Origin: UBA9554 sp038205135
GTDB taxonomy: Bacteria > Pseudomonadota > Alphaproteobacteria > Rhodobacterales > Rhodobacteraceae
NCBI GenBank assembly: GCA_038205135.1
Contig: JBBRCF010000006.1
Coordinates: 1-59,307, forward strand
Direction of reading: 5' to 3'
DNA: 59,307 nt
Below the pieces are notes generated by a model. The model saw only the letters and a list, made by a program, of their open reading frames with translations. It had not been told where the DNA came from and ran no database searches. Both the position numbers and the translations under genes were made by a program. This document shows, in pieces, positions 1 to 7,769 of the stretch. Positions within the stretch are counted from its first letter, which is position 1. Each line of letters starts with the position of its first letter.

Positions 1-226
1 GAAGAAGATTGATGCCTTTGCCAAGGGGATCGACAATGACGCGGCCGAGCGGAACCCGGCGGTGGCGCATATGTTCATTATCAACCCGCTGCATGCCCAT
101 GCCCATGACAAGCTGTTTTCCACCCATCCGGCCACGGCGAACCGCATTGCCGCGCTGGAAGGGATGGCGGCAGAGGGGAAACGCTGGGGCAAGGTGGGTG
201 TGGCCGCGCGGGGACCGTGGGAGTAG
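1..226 (+). CDS. htpX: Zinc metalloprotease HtpX, C-terminal fragment
   Basis: Only the last 74 codons are inside the window, read in the frame that ends with TAG at 224-226. The visible part contains the stretch FIINPLHAHAHDKLFSTHP followed by NRIAAL, which is the characteristic tail of HtpX (M48 family) membrane proteases that degrade misfolded inner-membrane proteins. The HExxH active site and the membrane segments lie upstream, outside the window, so activity cannot be judged. The gene reads towards ruvB, 61 bases away. The assignment rests on the conserved C-terminal motif only. Confidence 0.85.
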   Translation, partial: KKIDAFAKGIDNDAAERNPAVAHMFIINPLHAHAHDKLFSTHPATANRIAALEGMAAEGKRWGKVGVAARGPWE

Positions 227-287
227 GCGGCGCGAGTGAGCTTGGGGGTGCTTGCCAAAGTGGCGGCGTTCTGTGAATGTTCCTGCC

Positions 288-1319
288 ATGATGGCACCCG
301 ATCCCACCCCTGATCCGACGTTGAGGCCTGAACGGCTGGCCGAGGATACCGACCGCGCCTTGCGACCGCAGGCGTTGGAGGAGTTTGTCGGGCAGGCCGA
401 GGCGCGGGCCAATCTGCGTGTCTTCATCGAAAGTGCCCGGATGCGGGGTGAGGCGATGGACCACACGCTGTTCCATGGGCCGCCGGGACTGGGCAAGACG
501 ACGCTGGCGCAGATCATGGCGCGGGAGTTGGGGGTCGGGTTTCGGATGACCTCTGGTCCCGTGCTGGCCAAGCCCGGCGATCTGGCGGCAATCCTGACCA
601 ATCTGGAACCGCGCGACGTGTTGTTCATCGACGAGATCCATCGCCTGAACCCGGCCATCGAAGAGGTACTGTACCCGGCGATGGAGGATTACGCGCTGGA
701 TCTGGTGATCGGCGAGGGGCCGGCGGCGCGCACTGTGCGGATCGATCTGCAACCCTTTACGCTGGTGGGGGCGACCACGCGGATGGGTCTGCTGACCACG
801 CCGCTGCGCGACCGGTTCGGCATCCCGACGCGGCTGTTGTTCTATTCCGAGGCGGAATTGTTCGAAATCGTCATCCGCAACGCCCGCCTTCTGGGCGCGC
901 CTGCCGACGAGGGCGGCGCGCGCGAGATTGCACGGCGCGCCCGCGGCACGCCGCGCATCGCGGGCCGCCTGTTGCGCCGCGTGGTGGATTTCGCGCTGGT
1001 CGAGGGCGACGGGAGGGTCACCCGCGCGCTGGCCGATCACGCGCTGACCCGGCTGGGGGTGGATCATCTGGGGTTGGACGGTGCCGACCGGCGGTATCTG
1101 ACGCTGATCGCCGACGCCTATCAGGGCGGGCCGGTCGGGGTGGAAACCCTGTCTGCGGCGCTGTCCGAGTCCCGCGATGCCATCGAAGAGGTGATCGAGC
1201 CGTTCCTGTTGCAGCAGGGACTGATCCAGCGCACGCCACGCGGCCGGATGCTGGCGCAGGCGGCGTGGACCCATCTGGGCCGCCCCGCGCCGAAAATGCC
1301 GGGCGACCTGTTCGACTGA
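288..1319 (+). CDS. ruvB: Holliday junction branch migration helicase RuvB
   Basis: AAA+ motor of the RuvAB complex that drives Holliday junction branch migration. The 343-residue protein has Walker A GPPGLGKTT at residues 64-72, Walker B with DEIH at 115-118, the sensor/arginine-finger block GATTRMG...LRDRFG, and a C-terminal winged-helix domain ending in the typical GRP..P.MPGDLF tail. Length matches the family (about 340). The frame is open further upstream to a TTG at 252, but ATG 288 (or 291) fits the family N-terminus TLRPERL...D. ruvC and ruvA are not visible; htpX precedes it. It leads into the downstream unknown gene and the tol cluster on the same strand. Confidence 0.97.
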   Translation: MMAPDPTPDPTLRPERLAEDTDRALRPQALEEFVGQAEARANLRVFIESARMRGEAMDHTLFHGPPGLGKTTLAQIMARELGVGFRMTSGPVLAKPGDLAAILTNLEPRDVLFIDEIHRLNPAIEEVLYPAMEDYALDLVIGEGPAARTVRIDLQPFTLVGATTRMGLLTTPLRDRFGIPTRLLFYSEAELFEIVIRNARLLGAPADEGGAREIARRARGTPRIAGRLLRRVVDFALVEGDGRVTRALADHALTRLGVDHLGLDGADRRYLTLIADAYQGGPVGVETLSAALSESRDAIEEVIEPFLLQQGLIQRTPRGRMLAQAAWTHLGRPAPKMPGDLFD

Positions 1320-1367
1320 TGGCGGTTGCGTCTGGATCAAGATGACTTTGCAGGACAGGAGCGTGGC

Positions 1368-1991
1368 ATGACACCGGACGACATCACCGCGCTGTTCACC
1401 CGCGCTGACGGGCAGTTTCTGTGCGCGCGCTGGGGCCGGCCCATTGTGCCGGTCGTGTTCGGGGTCGAAGAGGCGACGCTGGGGTTTATCAAGGGCGCCT
1501 ACGAGGCGGTCTGCGCGCTGGCCGGGCACCAGATGTCGGACCTGGACCCGGAACTGGGCGCAAACCTGATGCTGTTTTTTGTCCGCGACTGGGACGAACT
1601 GGGCGATGTGCCCAATCTGGACCGGCTGGTGCCGGACCTAGGCCCATTGCTTTTGCGGCTGAAACAGGCCGAAGCGAACCAGTACCGGATATTCCGGTTC
1701 GATCCGCAGGGCGCGATCCGGGCTTGTTTCGCCTTTGTGCGGATGGATGATCAGATGGTGCGGGTGCCCGCCGACGTGCTGGCGCTGAATCAGGCGGTGC
1801 AGACCATCCTTTTGTGGTCGGACCGCGCCTTTGTCGACCGGTCGCCGATGGCGGATACGGGTGGCGACGTCATCCTGCGTCCTGATATTTGCGCCGTGAT
1901 CCGCGCGGCCTATGACCCGATGCTGCCTGCGATGGCGCAGGATGCGGCGCATGCCTTGCGGCTTGCGGCGCGGATCGGGCGTGGGGCATGA
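1368..1991 (+). CDS. Conserved protein of unknown function between ruvB and ybgC
   Basis: A 207-residue soluble-looking protein with no signal peptide, no membrane segment and no catalytic motif I can name. ATG 1368 is preceded by an AGGAG site at 1358-1362; an upstream in-frame start at 1326 lacks one. The middle is rich in hydrophobic and acidic residues (for example LMLFFVRDWDELG, VRMDDQMVRVPADVL), suggesting a compact alpha/beta fold. It is 48 bases after ruvB and 25 bases before ybgC, so it is probably co-transcribed with them. Codon use is the same as in the neighbours, so it is most likely a resident gene. Function is not inferred. Confidence 0.85.
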   Translation: MTPDDITALFTRADGQFLCARWGRPIVPVVFGVEEATLGFIKGAYEAVCALAGHQMSDLDPELGANLMLFFVRDWDELGDVPNLDRLVPDLGPLLLRLKQAEANQYRIFRFDPQGAIRACFAFVRMDDQMVRVPADVLALNQAVQTILLWSDRAFVDRSPMADTGGDVILRPDICAVIRAAYDPMLPAMAQDAAHALRLAARIGRGA

Positions 1992-2016
1992 TACGCGCAA
2001 CCACAGGATACCTTTC

Positions 2017-2412
2017 ATGACCGATACGCCGCGCGTCTTTTGCCTGCCCGTCCGGGTCTATTACGAAGACACCGACATGGCGGGCATCGTCTATTACGCC
2101 AATTACCTGCGCTACATTGAACGCGGGCGCAGCGAATGGGTGCGCGCGGTGGGAATGGACCAGAACCGGATGAAGGACGAGGACGGCATCGTGTTTGCCG
2201 TGCGCCGGATCGAGGCGGATTATCTGGCGCCGGCGCGGCTGGATGATGAAGTGACCGTGGAAACCTGGGTTGAAACCCTGGGTCCGGCACGGATGGTCAT
2301 GGGGCAACGGGTGCTGCGCGGCGATACTGTGTTGTTCCAGGCGAAGGTCACAGTGGTCTGCATGACGCTGGCGGGCCGCCCGGTGCGGCTGCCAAAAGGC
2401 ATTCCGATCTGA
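2017..2412 (+). CDS. ybgC: Tol-Pal system-associated acyl-CoA thioesterase YbgC
   Basis: A 131-residue single hot-dog-fold protein of the 4-hydroxybenzoyl-CoA thioesterase family. The N-terminal block VYYEDTDMAGIVYYANYLRY (residues 14-33) holds the catalytic Asp of the DTD.AG.VYHxxY signature, followed by ERGRSEW. The family hydrolyses acyl-CoA thioesters, and in proteobacteria this member sits at the head of the tol-pal operon, as here. Start ATG 2017 is chosen because the family begins just before the hot-dog strand; the longer frame upstream to 1912 overlaps the preceding gene and is not supported. tolQ begins 160 bases downstream. Confidence 0.95.
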   Translation: MTDTPRVFCLPVRVYYEDTDMAGIVYYANYLRYIERGRSEWVRAVGMDQNRMKDEDGIVFAVRRIEADYLAPARLDDEVTVETWVETLGPARMVMGQRVLRGDTVLFQAKVTVVCMTLAGRPVRLPKGIPI

Positions 2413-2572
2413 TCTGCCATCCGCGCGGTCGTTGGTGGCCGCCCGTCAATGCTGCATGCGCGAAGATTTGCCGCAAACCCGCCACAGATCACGGGGATGT
2501 GGTAGCGTTCACCCGCAACATCCGGTATCCTGTCCCTCAAGGCCATCAAAAGGCCATATCGAGAGCAGGTAT

Positions 2573-3268
2573 ATGGAACCAACAACCCTTGCGGCCGCGC
2601 AGGAGATTGATTTCTCCATGTGGGGCCTTTTTGCGCAGGCCACGATAACGGTCAAGCTGGTGATGGTCGGGCTGACCGCCGCCTCGTTCTGGTCGTGGTC
2701 GATCATCGTACAGAAAATTCTGTCCTATCGGCGCGCTCGCGCCGAGGCCGAGGCATTCGACCGCGCTTTCTGGTCCGGCGAACCGCTGGACGAATTGTTT
2801 GACCAGATCGGCCCCGACCCCACGGGGTCGTCACGGCGGATCTTTGCGTCCGGGATGATCGAATGGCGGCGCAGCCACCGTACGGACGGCGCGTTGATCG
2901 CCGGTGCGCAGGCGCGCATCGACCGCAGCATGAACGTCGCCATCGCGCGCGAAGCCGAAAACCTGCAAGGCGGGTTGCAGGTTCTGGCCACGGTGGGGTC
3001 CACCGCGCCGTTTGTCGGGCTGTTCGGCACGGTCTGGGGCATCATGCATGCCTTCATCGGGATCGCCGAACAGCAGAATACCAATCTGGCCGTGGTGGCG
3101 CCCGGCATCGCCGAGGCGCTGTTTGCCACCGCACTGGGGCTGGTCGCGGCCATTCCGGCGGTGGTTTTCTATAACAAACTCAACGCTGACAGCGACCGCA
3201 TCGTGGCGGGCTGGGAAAGCTTTGCCGACGAATTTGCCACCATCCTGTCACGCCAGCTGGATTCCTGA
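2573..3268 (+). CDS. tolQ: Tol-Pal system proton-channel subunit TolQ
   Basis: A 231-residue MotA/TolQ/ExbB proton channel protein. A first membrane helix lies near residues 25-46 (VKLVMVGLTAASFWSWSIIV), followed by a long cytoplasmic loop and two C-terminal helices around the conserved STAPFVGLFGTVWGIM stretch and EALFATALGLVAAIPAV. With TolR it converts proton motive force into energy for TolA and Pal during outer membrane constriction. ATG 2573 has a weak GAGCAGG site just upstream; the upstream extension to 2432 has no similarity. The 160-base gap after ybgC could hold a promoter, but I see no convincing -35/-10 pair. Confidence 0.97.
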   Translation: MEPTTLAAAQEIDFSMWGLFAQATITVKLVMVGLTAASFWSWSIIVQKILSYRRARAEAEAFDRAFWSGEPLDELFDQIGPDPTGSSRRIFASGMIEWRRSHRTDGALIAGAQARIDRSMNVAIAREAENLQGGLQVLATVGSTAPFVGLFGTVWGIMHAFIGIAEQQNTNLAVVAPGIAEALFATALGLVAAIPAVVFYNKLNADSDRIVAGWESFADEFATILSRQLDS

Positions 3269-3271
3269 TCG

Positions 3272-3754
3272 ATGGTCGCGGGGGTGGTTCAGGGCGGCGG
3301 TGGCGGGGGCGGACGGCGCAGGCGGCGGTCACGGTCCGGCGGCGCGCGCCCGATGTCCGAGATAAACGTGACGCCGTTTGTCGACGTGATGCTGGTGCTG
3401 CTGATCATCTTCATGGTGGCGGCGCCGCTGATGACCGTGGGCGTGCCGGTCGAATTGCCGAAAACCGCCGCGAACGCCCTGCCGTCCGAACAGGAAGAAC
3501 CGCTGTCGGTCACGATCACCGCCGAAGGCCGCGTGATGGTCATGACCACCGAGGTGCCCGAGGCCGAACTGATCAACCGCCTGCGCGCGATTGCGGCGGA
3601 ACGCGAAGGCGACCGGGTATTCCTGCGCGCGGATGGCGCGGTCAGCTATGCGCAGGTGGTACAGGTGATGGGCGCGCTTAACCGCGCCGGTTTCAGCAAT
3701 ATCGGGTTGGTCACGGATGCGGGCGGGCCGCGTCTGGACGGCGAAGGGAACTGA
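3272..3754 (+). CDS. tolR: Tol-Pal system stator protein TolR
   Basis: A 160-residue ExbD/TolR protein. A short Gly/Arg-rich cytoplasmic tail (residues 8-25) is followed by the family motif INVTPFVDVMLVLLIIFMV, with the proton-pathway Asp at residue 38 in the single membrane helix (about 36-54). The periplasmic domain continues to VMGALNRAGFSNIGLVTD, which is typical of the family. It starts three bases after the tolQ stop, so translation is probably coupled. The run of eight glycines and five arginines at the N-terminus is unusually long but lies before the helix and is probably flexible. Confidence 0.97.
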   Translation: MVAGVVQGGGGGGGRRRRRSRSGGARPMSEINVTPFVDVMLVLLIIFMVAAPLMTVGVPVELPKTAANALPSEQEEPLSVTITAEGRVMVMTTEVPEAELINRLRAIAAEREGDRVFLRADGAVSYAQVVQVMGALNRAGFSNIGLVTDAGGPRLDGEGN

Positions 3755-3758
3755 GGCC

Positions 3759-4913
3759 GTGGCGCCACAGCCGCATATCGGGCACATCGTGTCAGGGGCC
3801 GGCCATCTGGGCCTGATCGGCTGGATGCTGTTTGGTGGAGCCTTCGCGCCCGCGCCCGAACCGTTTGACGTGACCGAAGTGGCGGTGATTTCCGGCACGG
3901 AATTCGCGGCGATGGTCGCAAGCGCCGGGGCGCCCGCGGTGACCGCAGATGTCGCCCCGCCGGTGGCGCCGGTTGAAACCGCCGTCACACCGCCCGTGCC
4001 GCCCGTAGTTGAAACCCGCCCGCAGCCCCGGTCCGATCCGACTCCGGCGGAACCGCCGCCTGCCGAAGCGTCCCCCGCACCGCCGCAACCCACCGCCGAA
4101 TTGACCGAAGAAGCCCCGGTGATCGCTTCGCCCGTACAGGATGTGGTCGTGCTGGCCCCCGAACGCAGCACGCGGCCCGTGCCGCGCCCGGTGGACCGGG
4201 TGGCTCCGGTGCCGGTGGCGCAGCCGGATCCGGAAACGCGCACGGCAGAAACCCCGGAACAGGCGGTCACGCCCGAACCCGCGCCCGCAACCCCGCCAAC
4301 CTTCGAGCCGCCGCGCGAGGCTGCTCAGCCCGAAGAGGCGACGACCGAAATCGCCACCGAAGCCAAGGATCCGCCATCGGCAGCCCCGGTCCAGTCGGTG
4401 CGGCCAAAGTCCCGCCCTGCCGCGGTGCGCGCCGCAGAAACACCCCGCGAAACCCCAGCTGAAACGCCTGCCGTGGCCGCAGCCGCGCAACCTGCCGCCC
4501 GCGACCCCGTTGCCGATGCGCTGGCCGAGGCGCTCGCAGGGGCCGCAGCCCCCGCCGAGGCCGCAGGCACCGGACGCGCCGCCTCTGGCCCGCCGTTGAC
4601 TGCGGGCGAAAAGGATGCGTTGCGCGTTGCGGTGCAAGCCTGCTGGAACGTCGGCGCCTTGTCCACCGACGCGCTGCGCGTCACTGTGACGGTCGCCGTC
4701 CAGCTTGACGAGGGCGGCAGGCCGCTGTCCGGGTCCATCCGCATGTTGGGCTTTGAAGGTGGCTCGGACGCCGCTGCGCGTCAGGCCTTTGATACCGCGC
4801 GCCGCGCGATCAGCCGCTGCGGGGCGTCTGGATTTGATCTGCCACGCGACAAATACGACCAATGGCGGGACATCGAAATGGTGTTCAACCCGGAAAAGAT
4901 GAGGATAAAGTAA
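3759..4913 (+). CDS. tolA: Cell envelope integrity protein TolA
   Basis: A 384-residue inner-membrane-anchored periplasm-spanning protein. One membrane helix is near residues 10-30 (VSGAGHLGLIGWMLFGGAFA), then a long Pro/Ala/Glu-rich linker (about 50-270), and a folded C-terminal domain with the conserved cysteines of CWNVG and RCG and a terminal D..RDIEMVFNPE. GTG 3759 is preferred: it is four bases after the tolR stop and has a purine-rich site (AAGGGAACTGAGG) upstream. The linker is Pro/Glu-rich rather than the Lys/Ala helix of enteric TolA, as is common in alphaproteobacteria. Position between tolR and tolB confirms the call. Confidence 0.93.
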   Translation: MAPQPHIGHIVSGAGHLGLIGWMLFGGAFAPAPEPFDVTEVAVISGTEFAAMVASAGAPAVTADVAPPVAPVETAVTPPVPPVVETRPQPRSDPTPAEPPPAEASPAPPQPTAELTEEAPVIASPVQDVVVLAPERSTRPVPRPVDRVAPVPVAQPDPETRTAETPEQAVTPEPAPATPPTFEPPREAAQPEEATTEIATEAKDPPSAAPVQSVRPKSRPAAVRAAETPRETPAETPAVAAAAQPAARDPVADALAEALAGAAAPAEAAGTGRAASGPPLTAGEKDALRVAVQACWNVGALSTDALRVTVTVAVQLDEGGRPLSGSIRMLGFEGGSDAAARQAFDTARRAISRCGASGFDLPRDKYDQWRDIEMVFNPEKMRIK

Positions 4914-4914
4914 G

Positions 4915-6246
4915 ATGCGTGTGTTCTTGCTGTCGTTTGGCCTTGCGCTGGGTCTGGGGGTCACGCTGCCTGCTGTGACGCTGGCGCAGTCCGCAGGCCC
5001 GCTGCGGATCGAGATCACCGAAGGTGTGATCGAACCCCTTCCGGTGGCTGTGCCGGATTTCGTGGCCGAAACCCCCGCCGCCGCCGCGCTGGCCGCCGAG
5101 ATCAGCCGCCTTGTGGTGGCCGATCTGACCGGCACCGGCCTGTTCCGCGAGGTACCGCGTGAGGCCTTCATCAGCCGCGTCGACAGTTTCAGCGCTCCGG
5201 TGCAGTTCCCCGACTGGAAGGCGATCAACGCGCAGGCGCTGGTCACCGGCGCGGTCAGCGCGTCGGGCGGGCAAATCACCGTCAAATTCCGTCTCCATGA
5301 CGTGTTTGCCGGGCAAGAACTGGGCAGCGGCCTGCAATTCAACGGCACCGAGGCTGGCTGGCGCCGGATAGCGCACAAGGTGGCCGATGTGGTCTATTCC
5401 CGCATCACAGGCGAAGGCGGGTATTTCGACAGCCGCGTGGTGCATGTGGCCGAAACGGGTGGCAAGGCCGATCGCAAGAAACGCCTGGCGATCATGGATT
5501 ACGATGGCGCGAATGTGCAGTACCTGACCGACAGCGCATCCATCGTGCTGGCGCCGCGGTTTTCGCCCTCCGGCGACCGCATCCTGTACACCAGCTACGA
5601 AAGCGGGTTTCCGCGCATCTATGTGCTGGATGTCGCCAGTGTCGGACGGCGGGAATTGGCGATCCCGCAGGGCGAAATGGCGTTTTCGCCACGCTTTGGG
5701 CCCGATGGCCGCACCGTGGTGTTTTCGCTGACCCAGGGCGGCAATACCGACCTGTGGGCAATGGATATCACCGGCGCAGGCGCGCGGCGGCTGACCAACG
5801 CACCTTCGATCGAAACCGCGCCGTCGTTCAGTCCGGATGGCGGACGGATCGTGTTCGAATCCGACCGGTCGGGCACCCAGCAATTGTACGTCATGCCCGC
5901 GTCGGGTGGCGAACCCCAGCGGATTTCCTTTGGTCAGGGCCGTTATGGCACGCCGGTCTGGTCGCCACGCGGCGATCTGATTGCGTTCACCAAACAGAAC
6001 AATGGCCGGTTTCACATCGGCGTGATGCGGCTGGACGGGTCCGAGGAACGGCTGCTGACCGCGTCGTTTCTGGATGAAAGCCCGACCTGGGCTCCGAATG
6101 GCCGCGTGATCATGTTCACCCGTGAAACGCAGGGGGCAGGCGGTGAATCGAGCCTGTATTCTGTTGATATTTCCGGACGTAACCTGAAACGGGTGGCCAC
6201 GGCGGGCGCATCGTCGGACCCCGCATGGTCGCCGTTGCAACCCTGA
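4915..6246 (+). CDS. tolB: Tol-Pal system beta-propeller protein TolB
   Basis: A 443-residue periplasmic protein with a Sec signal peptide (positive RV then a hydrophobic stretch ending ..VTLAQS, cleavage near residue 24). The N-terminal alpha/beta domain (to about 165) is followed by a six-bladed propeller showing repeated blocks such as APRFSPSGDRILYTS, SPRFGPDGRTVVFS and APSFSPDGGRIVFESDRSG. TolB bridges TolA and Pal. The ATG at 4915 immediately follows the tolA stop codon (bases 4911-4913), so the two are translationally coupled. Length is standard. Confidence 0.97.
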   Translation: MRVFLLSFGLALGLGVTLPAVTLAQSAGPLRIEITEGVIEPLPVAVPDFVAETPAAAALAAEISRLVVADLTGTGLFREVPREAFISRVDSFSAPVQFPDWKAINAQALVTGAVSASGGQITVKFRLHDVFAGQELGSGLQFNGTEAGWRRIAHKVADVVYSRITGEGGYFDSRVVHVAETGGKADRKKRLAIMDYDGANVQYLTDSASIVLAPRFSPSGDRILYTSYESGFPRIYVLDVASVGRRELAIPQGEMAFSPRFGPDGRTVVFSLTQGGNTDLWAMDITGAGARRLTNAPSIETAPSFSPDGGRIVFESDRSGTQQLYVMPASGGEPQRISFGQGRYGTPVWSPRGDLIAFTKQNNGRFHIGVMRLDGSEERLLTASFLDESPTWAPNGRVIMFTRETQGAGGESSLYSVDISGRNLKRVATAGASSDPAWSPLQP

Positions 6247-6385
6247 TCCTGCGCGGGGCCGCGGCCCTGCGGCATCGACCCGCCGGCGCGCGGGTACCGC
6301 TTGAAAATATGGGCTAGCGCGATTCCCCTGCCGCGCCTGCTGTGATAAACAAGGGGCAGAGCAGAACACGAACGGGGTAACCGAG

Positions 6386-6907
6386 ATGAATTTTCTGGCC
6401 AAAGGTCTGATCCTGACCACCGCACTGGCCCTGACGGCCTGTACAAATCCAGACCGCTTTGGCAATGGCACCGGCGGCGCCGGTGGAGGCGCGGCGGGCA
6501 TTTCAAGTGGGATCCTGCCCGGCAGCGCGAACGACCCGACCTCGCCGGCCTATTTTCAGGCCACGGTGGGGGACCGGGTATTGTTCGCCGTCGATCAGTC
6601 CACCCTGACGCCCGAAGGCCGCGCCGTGCTGGACGGGCAGGTGGGCTGGCTGGGGTCCAACGGCGCCTACACCGCCATCATCGAAGGCCATGCCGACGAA
6701 CAGGGCACGCGGGAATACAACATCGCCCTCGGCGCGCGCCGCGCCACGGCGGTGCAGGATTACCTGATTTCGCGCGGTGTGGCGGGGGGGCGGCTGCAGA
6801 CGATCTCCTACGGCAAGGAACGCCCGATCGAGGTTTGTTCGGACGAATCCTGTTATTCCCGCAACCGCCGCGCCGTGACGGTGCTTGCGGCGGGTCTGTC
6901 GGGCTGA
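6386..6907 (+). CDS. pal: Peptidoglycan-associated lipoprotein Pal
   Basis: A 173-residue outer membrane lipoprotein. The signal peptide ends in the lipobox L16-T-A-C19, so Cys19 is the predicted lipidation site. After a Gly-rich spacer the OmpA-like domain begins with DRVLFAVDQSTLTPEGRAVLDGQ and contains the peptidoglycan-binding stretch EGHADEQGTREYNIALGARRA. It binds TolB and diaminopimelate in the cell wall. A GAG.ACGGGGTAACCGAG region precedes ATG 6386. The 139-base gap after tolB contains a GC-rich palindrome near 6251-6270 but no clear terminator T-run. Confidence 0.97.
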   Translation: MNFLAKGLILTTALALTACTNPDRFGNGTGGAGGGAAGISSGILPGSANDPTSPAYFQATVGDRVLFAVDQSTLTPEGRAVLDGQVGWLGSNGAYTAIIEGHADEQGTREYNIALGARRATAVQDYLISRGVAGGRLQTISYGKERPIEVCSDESCYSRNRRAVTVLAAGLSG

Positions 6908-6914
6908 TCCGGGC

Positions 6915-7769
6915 ATGTGGCGTGCGCTGACCCTGTGCGGACTTTTGTGGGTGACGCCGGTTCTGGCGCAGGATGACCGCGCGCAGACGCTGGCGGATAT
7001 CCGGCAGGAACTGACGATCCTGAACGTCGAAGTGCAGAAACTGAAACGCGAACTGTCCACCACCGGCGCGGCCGGCGGGCTGGCGGTCGGCGGGTCGGTG
7101 CTGGACCGGGTCGATGCCATCGAGGCACAACTGGTGCGCCTGACCGGGCGCGCCGAACAGATGCAGAATACCGTCGACCGGGTCATCACCGATGGCACCA
7201 ACCGGATCGGTGATCTGGAATTCCGGCTGGTAGAACTGGAAGGCGGCGACACGTCAAAACTGGGCCAGACCTCGACCCTTGGCGGGGGCGCCGCCCCGGT
7301 GGTTGCGGTGCCGCAGGGACTGCCGCAGGGACTGCCGCAGGGACTGCCGCAGGCGGGCGCAACCCCGCAGGGCGGGCCAGAACTCGCCATCGGCGAACGG
7401 GATGACTTTGGGCGGGCGTCGGAGGCGCTCGCCAAAGGTGACTTTCGCGCCGCCGCGGACCAGTTTGCGGCCTTTGGCACGGCCTACCCGGGAAGTCCCC
7501 TGAGCGCCGAGGCTTTTTTGAAACAAGGCGAGGCCCTTGAAGGTCTTGGCGAACGGACCCCGGCAGCGCGGGCCTTTCTGGCAGCGTTTTCGGCGGATAC
7601 CGCCGGGCCGTTTGCGCCCGATGCCCTGTTCCGGCTCGGCAACATGCTGGGCCAGTTGGGCCAGACCGAGGAAGCCTGCGTGACCCTGACCGAGGTCGGC
7701 GCGCGGTTTCCGACCGCATCTGTCGTGGCGCAGGCGGAACAGGCGCGCGCCCGGATCGGATGCAATTGA
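6915..7769 (+). CDS. cpoB: Tol-Pal system protein CpoB (YbgF), periplasmic TPR protein
   Basis: A 284-residue exported protein: signal peptide at residues 1-18 (..LWVTPVLAQ), a coiled coil at about 20-60 and 70-115 of the YbgF trimerisation type, a Gly/Pro/Gln linker, then TPR-like repeats (DFRAAADQFAAF, SPLSAEAFLKQGEAL, DALFRLGNMLGQLGQTEEAC). CpoB coordinates Tol-Pal with cell wall synthesis at the septum. ATG 6915 is eight bases past the pal stop; the upstream open frame from 6885 would overlap pal and add residues before the signal peptide. The linker contains a tandem GLPQ repeat encoded by a 12-bp DNA repeat. Confidence 0.93.
   Translation: MWRALTLCGLLWVTPVLAQDDRAQTLADIRQELTILNVEVQKLKRELSTTGAAGGLAVGGSVLDRVDAIEAQLVRLTGRAEQMQNTVDRVITDGTNRIGDLEFRLVELEGGDTSKLGQTSTLGGGAAPVVAVPQGLPQGLPQGLPQAGATPQGGPELAIGERDDFGRASEALAKGDFRAAADQFAAFGTAYPGSPLSAEAFLKQGEALEGLGERTPAARAFLAAFSADTAGPFAPDALFRLGNMLGQLGQTEEACVTLTEVGARFPTASVVAQAEQARARIGCN
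7311..7353. repeat. 12-bp tandem repeat inside cpoB (GLPQ linker)
   Basis: Three and a half copies of the unit CCGCAGGGACTG, in frame, encode repeated Gly-Leu-Pro-Gln in the linker between the coiled coil and the TPR domain of CpoB. The copies are identical at the DNA level, which suggests recent slippage expansion. A change of one unit alters the linker by four residues without a frameshift. Confidence 0.9.

Noticed and set aside
81..1529. Long minus-strand open frame opposite ruvB
   Set aside because: Antisense shadow of a GC-rich gene; no family motif, while ruvB on the plus strand is complete.
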